Shown here: positions 31,619 to 39,946 of the stretch, piece after piece
Layout: the number at the start of each line of letters is the position of its first letter
How positions within the stretch are numbered: the stretch's first letter is position 1
From: Flavobacteriaceae bacterium UJ101
GTDB lineage: Bacteria > Bacteroidota > Bacteroidia > Flavobacteriales > UJ101
DNA length: 64,000 nt
Assembly: GCA_001880285.1 (NCBI GenBank)
Contig: CP016269.1
Span: forward strand, 1,622,501 to 1,686,500
Direction of reading: 5' to 3'
Position numbers and translations under genes: made by a program
The notes under the pieces: generated by a model
Told to the model about the DNA's origin: nothing
The model's input: only the letters and a program-made list of their open reading frames with translations
Database searches by the model: none

Positions 31619-32330
31619 TTTTTGCAAATTTTATTTTGATATTTGAAATAAAAGAAAGTTTTTCTAAATTGTTAATCAATTGAATTGCAGACACATGCTG
31701 TTTTAGCTTTATAGAGTAAGTATAGTCTAATACCTTTTTTTCTTTTTTAGTAGGAGGATCTGTTGTGTTGTCTTCAAAAAGATTTTTTTTAGATAGACAT
31801 TCTGTTAACGAATAAGTAGAACAGTTTTGATTGAGAGCATCAATGGTTTTTAATACTTTCGTCTCCTCAGAATCTGTTGTGAATTTTAAAATACCTTCTT
31901 TGTCATTATTTCGTTGTATGATATTAGGAAAACTGTAGTGTAACAAAATAGCTACGATACAAAAAAACAATGTGCCTATTGTGGCTATCATAACTCCAGT
32001 TACCCCACAAGCAATTCCAGCAGCTAGTGAAGCAAATACAAAGCAGATGTTTCTAGGGTTTTTAAGGTTAGTTCGGAATCGAATAATAGATAAAGCCCCT
32101 AGCATACCTAAACCTCTTGCAAGACTGTCTCCAACGGCCTGTACAATAACACATGAAATAATTCCTATTAAAAAAAGAGTTTGTGTAAAATGATTTGAAT
32201 TATAAGGCTCTTTTTTCGTAAATTCATACGTGAAAGATATAAGAGCTGATAATGCAAAACTCAGCAATATAATGATGAGTATGTTTATTGAGGAATGTTC
32301 AGATGTATTTTGCTTTAGAATTTCAAACAT
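31602..32330 (-). CDS. DUF4956 membrane protein with MgtC-like core
   Basis: This 242-residue protein has about four transmembrane helices in residues 15-140, including VQAVGDSLARGLGMLGALSI then IRFRTNLKNPRNICFVFASL and AAGIACGVTGVMIATIGT. The pattern resembles MgtC (GFLGAG...R...GLTTAAS...AAIGIA.G). The cytoplasmic C-terminus ends like an ACT/ferredoxin-type domain (YTYSIKLKQHVSAIQLINNL). Both similarities were judged by eye. DUF4956 has no established function. It is the first gene of a three-gene operon and takes the place where an ABC or RND exporter would normally sit. Confidence 0.8.
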   Translation of the reverse strand: MFEILKQNTSEHSSINILIIILLSFALSALISFTYEFTKKEPYNSNHFTQTLFLIGIISCVIVQAVGDSLARGLGMLGALSIIRFRTNLKNPRNICFVFASLAAGIACGVTGVMIATIGTLFFCIVAILLHYSFPNIIQRNNDKEGILKFTTDSEETKVLKTIDALNQNCSTYSLTECLSKKNLFEDNTTDPPTKKEKKVLDYTYSIKLKQHVSAIQLINNLEKLSFISNIKIKFAKNEDLY

Positions 32331-32707
32331 AGTTGTATGGTTATTTTGGGTTTATTTTGGCGCAAGTTAAACCTTAATTATGGAAAGAAAAACGTTTATT
32401 TATCAGTTATACTGTATGGTACATTATTAGAGAAAAACAGCTCAAATTCAGGGTGTTAATGTTGTGTAATAATAGGGTTTTTATAGGGTGGATTAATGAA
32501 ATGATGATAAAATTGGGTTTTTCTTAATAATGTGCTGTTTTTTAGGGTTGAATATTGATGAAATGATGAAAAGAGGTTTTTAAAAGTTATAAATTCAAAT
32601 TTAGCCCCGCTTTTTTTTATTAACATAGTATTAACTTATGTGTAAGATGTGTTTCTTTAAAATATGAAACAAAGCATTATTTAGAATGGTTATAAATTTA
32701 AAACGCT

Positions 32708-32723
32708 TGTGATTTAAATCATA
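32708..32723. promoter_or_regulatory. CRP/FNR-like palindrome TGTGA-N6-TCATA
   Basis: TGTGATTTAAATCATA contains the perfect 12-bp palindrome TGATTTAAATCA. It matches the E. coli CRP form TGTGA-N6-TCACA at 9 of 10 positions. Its centre lies about 50 nt upstream of the start site predicted from the -7 box at 32754, a position from which an activator could act on the act operon. Confidence 0.55.
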
Positions 32724-32753
32724 AATTAGTTTTACAAAACTAAAGTTTAATAC

Positions 32754-32761
32754 TACATTTG
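32754..32761 (+). promoter_or_regulatory. -7 element TACATTTG of the act operon
   Basis: It matches TAnnTTTG exactly and lies 39 nt before the actA start. A good -33 TTG is missing at 20 nt (TTTTAC is there), which fits a promoter that needs an activator. Confidence 0.6.
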
Positions 32762-32799
32762 TAGCTATTAATTGAGAGAGAATACAATACTAGAATCAA

Positions 32800-34215
32800 A
32801 TGATAAAACATAAAACAGTGTATTTTAAACGTTTATTTGTTCTGAGTTTAATACTGGTTTCGTCAGTGTTATCTGCGCAAGATGGTGATGAAAAAAATGG
32901 GTATGGACTCTTTGATGATAAGTGTACTTCTTGTCATAAAATTGGAGGAAAGTTAATTGGACCTGATTTAACAGGTGTAACTGAAAAATACGATGCAGAA
33001 TGGTTGCAGAAATGGATCTTAAATAACAAAGCTTTAATAGAAAGTGGAGATGCCAAAGCAATTGAAGCAGCTAAATTTGATCCAAATTCTGAAATGGATG
33101 TTTTTGAGGGGCAGCTTTCAGAACAAGATGTTAATGATATTATAACATGGTTAAAAGACCCTGTAGAGATTGATACTGATGGTGATGGTATTCCTGATCC
33201 TAAAGATAAATGTCCTACAGAAGCAGGTGTTAAAGAAAATAAAGGGTGCCCTGCAGAACCAGTTGTAGATACTGCAAATGCTGGTGGTGATATGCCAACA
33301 AAAATTCTTTTAGTAGGGTTTGGTGTAATTGCTGTTTTATTATTGTGGTTATTGTACAAAGTTTTCTCTTTAGTGAACGTAATGACAGCACAAGTTCAGA
33401 GTGCAAGTGGAGAAGAAGTTCAGAAAAAGGGTGTAGTAGAATTATTACAACAATACAGACCAGCTGTTAATTTCCTTATTCTATTATTTGGATTATTCGC
33501 AATGAAAGCCATTTTTGGTTGGTTATTAAATATTGATGTGAATAAAGGATATGCTCCAGAGCAACCGATTTATTTCTCACATAAAGTTCACGTAGGAGAT
33601 AATGGTATCGACTGTCAATATTGCCACTCTTCGGCTAAACATAGTAAAACATCAGGAATTCCTTCATTAAATGTTTGTATGAATTGTCATATGTCTATTA
33701 ATGAGTTTACTGGGGAGTTAGATAACGATCGTATCGATGGAACCAAAGAAATGCATAAGATTTATGATTATATCGGATACGATTTAGACAAAGTTGAATA
33801 TACAGGTGAACAAAAACCAATAGAATGGAAACGTATTCACAATATGCAAGACTTTGTTTACTTTAATCACTCACAACACGTGGTGGCTGGTGAGAAAGCA
33901 ATTAAAAAGGCCATTAAAGAAGGGACAGTTCCTAATATTAAAAATATTAATCCAGAACTAGACGATTCACAAGTATGTTTTGCTTGTCATGGAAAAGTAG
34001 ATCAAATGGAAGTGGTTGAAATGGCCAATGATTTCACTATGGGATGGTGTATAGAATGCCACCGTACTACTGAAGTAGATGGTTCAAGTGAATACTATAA
34101 AGCTCATGATTATGATAAAATGCATGAGATGGCTAAAAAAGCACATGGTGAACAAGGTGATAAAATGACTGTAGCTACTATTGGTGGTCTAGAGTGTGGA
34201 AAATGTCATTATTAA
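32800..34215 (+). CDS. actA: Alternative complex III cytochrome c subunit ActA, with extra N-terminal heme domain
   Basis: ActA is the multiheme electron-transfer subunit of the quinol oxidising complex ACIII. The 471-residue protein has a signal peptide (1-27) and one heme site, CTSCH at residues 42-46, in a class I cytochrome domain. A thrombospondin type 3 calcium-binding segment (DTDGDGIPDPKDKCP, about 125-139) follows, then two membrane helices (about 168-190 and 223-243) and five more heme sites at 272, 293, 393, 417 and 466 (all CxxCH). The usual ActA has the last five. The N-terminal heme plus TSP3 linker looks like a fused second cytochrome. It is the first gene of the act operon. 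Confidence 0.93.
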   Translation: MIKHKTVYFKRLFVLSLILVSSVLSAQDGDEKNGYGLFDDKCTSCHKIGGKLIGPDLTGVTEKYDAEWLQKWILNNKALIESGDAKAIEAAKFDPNSEMDVFEGQLSEQDVNDIITWLKDPVEIDTDGDGIPDPKDKCPTEAGVKENKGCPAEPVVDTANAGGDMPTKILLVGFGVIAVLLLWLLYKVFSLVNVMTAQVQSASGEEVQKKGVVELLQQYRPAVNFLILLFGLFAMKAIFGWLLNIDVNKGYAPEQPIYFSHKVHVGDNGIDCQYCHSSAKHSKTSGIPSLNVCMNCHMSINEFTGELDNDRIDGTKEMHKIYDYIGYDLDKVEYTGEQKPIEWKRIHNMQDFVYFNHSQHVVAGEKAIKKAIKEGTVPNIKNINPELDDSQVCFACHGKVDQMEVVEMANDFTMGWCIECHRTTEVDGSSEYYKAHDYDKMHEMAKKAHGEQGDKMTVATIGGLECGKCHY

Positions 34216-34248
34216 TTAATTAGAAAAGTATAAAGAGGTTTTAATAAT

Positions 34249-37200
34249 ATGGCTTCAAATAAACAATATTGGAGAGGTTTCGCAGAATTAGAAGACAATA
34301 CTTTAATTGAAAAATTAGAGACGTCTAATGAATTTCCAGAAAACCTTCCTACAGATGAATTTTTAGGAAACAAACAAGGATTGGATACAACCAAAACCTC
34401 AAGACGTGATTTCTTGAAGTTTGTAGGTTTTTCAACAGCAGCAGCTACATTAGCTTCATGTGAAGGGCCTGTAATTAAATCAATTCCTTATGTAATTAAA
34501 CCTGAAGATGTTACTCCAGGAGTTGCAAGTTATTATGCAACAACTTTAATGAATAATGGAGATTTTGCCTCCATTTTAGTGAAGACTCGTGAAGGACGTC
34601 CAATTAAAATAGAAGCAAATGATTCTGCTAAATATTATGGAGCTACTTCTGCAAGAGTGCAAGGTTCTGTTTTATCGCTATATAATAATGAGCGTTTAAA
34701 AACACCTTTTGTAAAAGGTAAAGAAGCTGACTTTTATGAAGCGGATAAATTTGTAATGGCTGGTTTATATAAAGCTGCTGGAGCTGGAAAACAGATCGTG
34801 ATTCTAACACCTTCTTATCCAAGTCCGTCATTCAAAAAATTAGTAGAAGACTTTAAAACTAAATTTCCAACAGCCAAACAAGTAGTTTACGACGCTATTT
34901 CTGATTCAGCTGCAATTGATGCTTATGAAGAATTTGCGGGTGTTCGTGCATTACCTTCCTATGATTTAGAAAAAGCTAAATTAGTAGTATCATTTGGTGC
35001 AGATTTCTTAGGAGATTGGAATGGTGGAGGATATGAAAAGTCTTACATCAAAGGTAGAAAACCAGGGAAGGATATGGCACGTCATATTCAAGTAGAAGCT
35101 AATATGTCCATGACAGGAGCGAATGCGGATACTCGTTTCCCAATGAAACCAACTAATGTTGAAAAAACATTAGCTAATGTATATCAAATATTAACAGGAG
35201 GTAGTTCTACAGATAAAGTAGCAGGTGCCATTGCTAAAGAAATTAAAGGAGCAGGAAGTAATGCTGTAGTATTAGCTGATGGAAGTAAAGAAGCTTATAC
35301 AATTGCATATACTATTAATGCATTAATTAATTCACAAGTAATTAATACTTCAAAAGCTGTTTTAGTAAAAGAAAGTAATGATAAAGCATTCAACCAATTT
35401 GTAGCTGATTTAAAAGCAGGACAAGTAGGTGCTGTTTTAAACTTTAATACCAATATAGTATACTCTGCTCCTAATACTGCGGAAATCAAAGAAGCATTGA
35501 AAAAAGCAGATTTAAGAGTATCATTTAATATCTTAAAAGATGAGACAAGTGATGTGATGAATGTTTTAATGCCTTCAACACATTGGTTAGAGTCTTGGGG
35601 AGATGCAAACCCTGTTACAGGTGTTTATACACTAATGCAGCCTACCATTCGTCCATTATTTAAAGGAATTCGCCAGTTTGAAGATTCTTTAATGAAGTGG
35701 GCTGATATAGCGGGTACTTATTATGATTATATGAAAGCAAATTGGGATGGAGCTATTTTAGCAAAATCTTCAATAAGCAAATTCAATAAAGCATTGTATG
35801 ATGGAGTGATTGAAACTTCTGATACATTTACAGCAGGAACAGCAACTGGAACTGTTGCAACCGCTGTTTCTAAATTAGCGGCTTCTAAAGCGGGTGCTAC
35901 AGAATTATTATTATATACCAAAGCAGGTATTGGTAATGGTAGTGAATTTCATAATCCATGGATGCAGGAATTCCCTGATCCGATTTCACGTACTTCTTGG
36001 GATAACTATGTTACCATGTCGTATGCAGATGCAAAAGAGCATGGATTATTGAATACCAATGAAATGAACGGAGCAATGAATGGAGGTTATATCAATCTAA
36101 CGATTGGTAAAACTAAAATTGAAAAAATTCCTGTTTTAGTTCAGCCAGGACAAGCAAAAGGTTCTTTAGGATTGGCCGTAGGATATGGTCAACAATCACC
36201 TAAATTAGCTGAGGCAATTGGTCAAAAAGATACAATAGGAGTAAATGCTTATCCTGCTTATAAAAACTTTAATAAAGCACAAAATGTTTCATTTGAAAAA
36301 GTAAGTGGACAACATGGTTTCGCCTGTATCCAATTACAAAACACCTTAATGGGACGTGATAAAATCATGCGTGAAGTAACATTAGCTGATTTTATCAACA
36401 AAAAACCAGAAGAGTGGAATGAAGTAGAAACATTGGCAACACATAATGGTAAGGAACATGTTTCTACCATCGATTTATGGACAAGTTTTGATCGTTCAAG
36501 TGGACATTATTTTAATATGTCAATCGATTTATCAGCTTGTACAGGTTGTGGAGCATGTGTAATATCATGTACAGCAGAGAATAACGTTCCTGTTGTAGGA
36601 AAACATGAAATACGAGTTTCTCGTGATATGCAATGGTTGAGAATTGACCGTTATTATTCTTCTGATCCAACATTTGAAGAAGATGCAGAAAAAGCTGAGA
36701 ATTTAGAAGGTTTAGGTTTAGTTGATTATTTAACAGGTGCAGAAGGTTCTAATGGATCATTACCTGGAAATGCTGAATTAGAAATTCCTCAAGCAGAGAA
36801 TCCTCAAGTTGCTTTCCAACCTGTAATGTGTCAACACTGTAACCATGCACCATGTGAAACAGTATGTCCAGTAGCAGCAACATCACACGGAAAACAAGGT
36901 CAAAATCAAATGGCTTATAACCGATGTGTAGGTACTCGTTATTGTGCAAATAACTGTCCATATAAAGTACGTCGCTTTAACTGGTTTAATTATGCAAATA
37001 ATGATCAATTTAACTTCAATATGAATAACGATATGGGACGTATGGTATTGAATCCAGACGTAGCGGTTCGTTCTCGAGGAGTTATGGAAAAATGCTCTAT
37101 GTGTATTCAAATGACACAGGCAACTATTTTAAAAGCGAAAAGAGAAGGAAGAGCTGTTAACACAGATGAGTTTAAAGTAGCTTGTTCTACAGCATGTCCA

Positions 37201-37356
37201 ACTAATGCAATTGTTTTTGGTGACATAAACAATGAAAATGATGAGATTGTTGCTAAGCTACAAGACAAGAGACAATATTACTTATTAGAACACATTGGAA
37301 CAAAGCCAAATATGTTCTATCAAGTAAAAGTTCGAAATACAGGAAAGAAAAGTTAA
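34249..37356 (+). CDS. actB: Alternative complex III molybdopterin-like/iron-sulfur subunit ActB
   Basis: This 1035-residue protein joins a molybdopterin-oxidoreductase-like domain (about 75-740, which lacks the cofactor in ACIII) to an iron-sulfur domain (about 755-1030). A Tat-type signal lies inside at residues 51-70 (SRRDFLKFVGFSTAAATLAS). The iron-sulfur part has four cysteine clusters: ACTGCGACVISC, MCQHCNHAPCETVCP, CVGTRYCANNCPYK and KCSMC with ACSTACPTN. These fit three 4Fe-4S and one 3Fe-4S centre. Quinol-derived electrons pass through it to the hemes of ActA. It lies 33 nt after actA. Confidence 0.95.
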   Translation: MASNKQYWRGFAELEDNTLIEKLETSNEFPENLPTDEFLGNKQGLDTTKTSRRDFLKFVGFSTAAATLASCEGPVIKSIPYVIKPEDVTPGVASYYATTLMNNGDFASILVKTREGRPIKIEANDSAKYYGATSARVQGSVLSLYNNERLKTPFVKGKEADFYEADKFVMAGLYKAAGAGKQIVILTPSYPSPSFKKLVEDFKTKFPTAKQVVYDAISDSAAIDAYEEFAGVRALPSYDLEKAKLVVSFGADFLGDWNGGGYEKSYIKGRKPGKDMARHIQVEANMSMTGANADTRFPMKPTNVEKTLANVYQILTGGSSTDKVAGAIAKEIKGAGSNAVVLADGSKEAYTIAYTINALINSQVINTSKAVLVKESNDKAFNQFVADLKAGQVGAVLNFNTNIVYSAPNTAEIKEALKKADLRVSFNILKDETSDVMNVLMPSTHWLESWGDANPVTGVYTLMQPTIRPLFKGIRQFEDSLMKWADIAGTYYDYMKANWDGAILAKSSISKFNKALYDGVIETSDTFTAGTATGTVATAVSKLAASKAGATELLLYTKAGIGNGSEFHNPWMQEFPDPISRTSWDNYVTMSYADAKEHGLLNTNEMNGAMNGGYINLTIGKTKIEKIPVLVQPGQAKGSLGLAVGYGQQSPKLAEAIGQKDTIGVNAYPAYKNFNKAQNVSFEKVSGQHGFACIQLQNTLMGRDKIMREVTLADFINKKPEEWNEVETLATHNGKEHVSTIDLWTSFDRSSGHYFNMSIDLSACTGCGACVISCTAENNVPVVGKHEIRVSRDMQWLRIDRYYSSDPTFEEDAEKAENLEGLGLVDYLTGAEGSNGSLPGNAELEIPQAENPQVAFQPVMCQHCNHAPCETVCPVAATSHGKQGQNQMAYNRCVGTRYCANNCPYKVRRFNWFNYANNDQFNFNMNNDMGRMVLNPDVAVRSRGVMEKCSMCIQMTQATILKAKREGRAVNTDEFKVACSTACPTNAIVFGDINNENDEIVAKLQDKRQYYLLEHIGTKPNMFYQVKVRNTGKKS

Positions 37357-37385
37357 ATTTTTAATAGTAAGAAATTATAATAAAT

Positions 37386-38780
37386 ATGTCAGGTCATTAC
37401 GAAGCACCGATTAGGGTTCCATTGATTTTAGGTGATAAAACCTATCATGATATTACGGAAGATATAGCCAGACCCGTTGAAGAAAAAGCTGGAAAGCTAT
37501 GGTGGATAGCATTTTCGATTGCATTTGTTACCTTCCTATGGTTAATAGGATGCGTTTCTTATACAATTGGAACGGGTATTGGAGTTTGGGGATTAAACAG
37601 GACGGTTAACTGGGCATGGGATATTACCAACTTTGTATGGTGGGTAGGTATCGGTCACGCCGGAACATTAATCTCAGCCGTATTACTATTATTCCGCCAA
37701 AAATGGAGAATGTCAATTAACCGTTCCGCAGAGGCCATGACTATTTTTGCCGTGGTTCAAGCAGGATTATTCCCGGTAATTCACATGGGACGTCCTTGGT
37801 TAGGTTATTTTGTAATGCCAATTCCAAATGCATTCGGTTCTTTATGGGTGAATTTTAATTCTCCATTACTTTGGGATGTATTTGCCATCTCAACCTATTT
37901 ATCAGTATCTTTAGTATTCTGGTATATTGGTTTAATTCCTGATTTTGCTATGTTACGTGACCGTGCAAATAAACCTATTACAAAAAAGATCTATAGTATC
38001 TTATCTTTTGGTTGGGGAGGTAAAGCAAAGCACTGGCAACGTTTTGAAGAAGTATCATTGGTATTAGCAGGATTAGCAACACCATTAGTATTCTCAGTAC
38101 ATACCATTGTATCATTTGACTTCGCAACTTCCGTTATACCAGGTTGGCATACCACGATTTTCCCTCCATATTTTGTTGCTGGGGCGATTTTTTCAGGATT
38201 TGCAATGGTACAAACTTTATTAATTGTAGCGAGAAAAGTATGTCATTTAGAAGATTATATTACAATTCAACATATTGAATTAATGAATATTGTAATCATG
38301 GTAACAGGATCTGTGGTAGGGGTAGCCTATATTACAGAGTTAGTGATTGCATGGTATTCAGGAGTAGTATACGAGCAATATGCCTTTTTAAATAGAGCAA
38401 CAGGACCATTTGCATGGGCTTACTGGGCTATGATGTCTTGTAACGTATTCTCTCCACAATTTATGTGGTTTAAAAAGTTGAGAACTTCTATTTCGTTTAC
38501 ATTCTTCTTAGCATTAATTGTAAATATCGGAATGTGGTTTGAGCGATTTGTAATTATTGTAACTTCATTACACAGAGATTATTTACCATCATCATGGACC
38601 GGTTTTGCACCGACGTTTGTAGATGTTGGAATTTTTATAGGAACAATCGGATTTTTCTTTGTACTATTTTTATTATATGCAAGATCCTTCCCAATTGTTG
38701 CACAAGCAGAATTAAAGACGATTTTAAAATCATCAGGTGAAAGTCAAAAAAAGTTAAGAGATGAACATGGAGAACACTAA
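37386..38780 (+). CDS. actC: Alternative complex III membrane subunit ActC (NrfD type)
   Basis: This 464-residue integral membrane protein has about ten helices, the NrfD/PsrC fold that binds menaquinol. The N-terminal cytoplasmic part reads YHDITEDIARPVEEK. Further family features are VWWVGIGHAGTLISAVLLLF (loop and helix with conserved His and Gly), HMGRPWLGYF and GWHTTIFPPYFVAGAIFSGF. The C-terminus ends in a Lys/Glu-rich tail. It follows actB by 29 nt and overlaps actD by 14-20 nt. Quinol binding is family knowledge. Confidence 0.95.
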   Translation: MSGHYEAPIRVPLILGDKTYHDITEDIARPVEEKAGKLWWIAFSIAFVTFLWLIGCVSYTIGTGIGVWGLNRTVNWAWDITNFVWWVGIGHAGTLISAVLLLFRQKWRMSINRSAEAMTIFAVVQAGLFPVIHMGRPWLGYFVMPIPNAFGSLWVNFNSPLLWDVFAISTYLSVSLVFWYIGLIPDFAMLRDRANKPITKKIYSILSFGWGGKAKHWQRFEEVSLVLAGLATPLVFSVHTIVSFDFATSVIPGWHTTIFPPYFVAGAIFSGFAMVQTLLIVARKVCHLEDYITIQHIELMNIVIMVTGSVVGVAYITELVIAWYSGVVYEQYAFLNRATGPFAWAYWAMMSCNVFSPQFMWFKKLRTSISFTFFLALIVNIGMWFERFVIIVTSLHRDYLPSSWTGFAPTFVDVGIFIGTIGFFFVLFLLYARSFPIVAQAELKTILKSSGESQKKLRDEHGEH

Positions 38781-39306
38781 AACAATATACGGCTTATATA
38801 ATGATGACGATGTTTTAATGGACGGGATTCATCATATACAAGAGAAAGGCGTAGAAATTAAAGAAGTTTATACACCATTTCCAGTACACGGTTTAGATCA
38901 TGCTTTAGGGTTGAAAAAAACACGTTTATCTGACTTAGCATTTTGCTATGGTGTTTACGGATTATGTTTAGCTATATTTATGACTTGGTACATCATGACA
39001 TATGATTGGCCACAGGATATTGGAGGGAAACCTTCTGTACATTTTGGAGGAAGTATTCAAGCATGGTTAAGAAGCATGCCAGCATTCGTTCCTGTAATGT
39101 TTGAGCTTACTGTTTTTTGTACGGCTCACTTAATGTGTTTAACCTATTTATTTAGAAATAAGTTATTCCCAGGAGCTAAACCTCAAAATCCAGATGTTCG
39201 TACTACAGATGATATGTTTATGGTTGAAATCGAGGTAGATGATAATCAAGAAGAAGTAATTCAGATTTTGAAAGACTCTGGAGTAGTAGAAATATCAACA
39301 AAATAA
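38767..39306 (+). CDS. actD: Alternative complex III subunit ActD (DUF3341)
   Basis: This 179-residue protein has the ActD plan. An N-terminal soluble part starts TIYGLYNDDDVLMDGIHHIQ, with the motif VYTPFPVHGLDHALGLKKTR and two helices (about 65-85 and 110-130). ALGLK-type family sequence and FRNKLFPGAKPQNPDVRTTD follow. The C-terminus is an acidic tail. Two in-frame ATG codons at 38761 and 38767 are both possible; the second gives MENTKTIYG. It lies inside the operon, overlapping actC. The subunit has no known redox centre. Confidence 0.93.
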   Translation: MENTKTIYGLYNDDDVLMDGIHHIQEKGVEIKEVYTPFPVHGLDHALGLKKTRLSDLAFCYGVYGLCLAIFMTWYIMTYDWPQDIGGKPSVHFGGSIQAWLRSMPAFVPVMFELTVFCTAHLMCLTYLFRNKLFPGAKPQNPDVRTTDDMFMVEIEVDDNQEEVIQILKDSGVVEISTK

Positions 39307-39318
39307 GAAACAGAAAAG

Positions 39319-39918
39319 ATGAAAAAATATATAAAATCAATCGCTATTTTAGGTTTTGCATCCATGATGTTATCTTCTTGTTGGATTGATAAATCAGAAC
39401 CTAATTATGTGTTCATGCCGAATATGTATTATTCAGAAGCATATGAACCTTATGCAAAGGCAGAAAGACCTTGGGATGATCGAGAAAATACTGTAGAAGC
39501 TTTTAAAGATGGTATGACTGCTTTAAAGCCAGTTGCAGGAACAGTTCCAAGAACAGAAGGTGATATTTTACCTATGGATTTGCCTAATACACCAGAAGGT
39601 TATGCAACTTCTAAAACGATTACACAATCACCTTTACCTTTAGATGAGAAAGAGGCTGATTTAGAAAGAGGAGAATACCTTTATGGAATTTATTGTGCGG
39701 TATGCCACGGAGCTAATGGTGATGGAAAAGGTATCTTAGTACAAAATGATAAAATAAAAGGGGTCCCAAATTATAAAGATCGTTCTTATATAACAGTAGG
39801 AAGTGCTCATTGGGTTATTACCAATGGTAGAGGAATCATGGGATCACATGCTTCTCAATTGACATCTAAAGAAAGATGGCAAGTAGCAGAATATGTGATG
39901 AAATTAAAAGGAGAATAA
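39319..39918 (+). CDS. actE: Alternative complex III cytochrome c lipoprotein ActE
   Basis: This 199-residue protein has a lipobox (MMLSSC, Cys21). A proline-rich region of about 90 residues follows, then a class I cytochrome c domain with CAVCHG at 126-131 and the axial Met region GRGIMGSHASQL near residue 175. ActE carries one heme and passes electrons from ACIII to a terminal oxidase or to periplasmic cytochromes. It lies 12 nt after actD and 28 nt before actF. Confidence 0.94.
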   Translation: MKKYIKSIAILGFASMMLSSCWIDKSEPNYVFMPNMYYSEAYEPYAKAERPWDDRENTVEAFKDGMTALKPVAGTVPRTEGDILPMDLPNTPEGYATSKTITQSPLPLDEKEADLERGEYLYGIYCAVCHGANGDGKGILVQNDKIKGVPNYKDRSYITVGSAHWVITNGRGIMGSHASQLTSKERWQVAEYVMKLKGE

Positions 39919-39946
39919 TTTAGGTTGCTAATATAAAAGAAATACA

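Larger units (their letters stand above)
32331..32799. other. Divergent regulatory region before the act operon
   Basis: 470 nt without a gene. It contains an imperfect tandem duplication (copies near 32484-32522 and 32543-32581 sharing ATGAAATGATGA and a GG-TTTTT end), the CRP/FNR-like palindrome at 32708-32723 and a -7 element at 32754-32761. The T-rich tract after GCCCCGC at about 32610 has no stem. I see no clear promoter for the leftward DUF4956 gene. Confidence 0.55.

Noticed and set aside
32500-32620. CRISPR-like or phage repeat in the act upstream region
   Set aside because: Only two imperfect copies exist and spacers of constant length are missing; it is a simple duplication.
32825-33359. 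Leftward ORFs inside actA
   Set aside because: They are antisense to a six-heme cytochrome gene with conserved motifs throughout.
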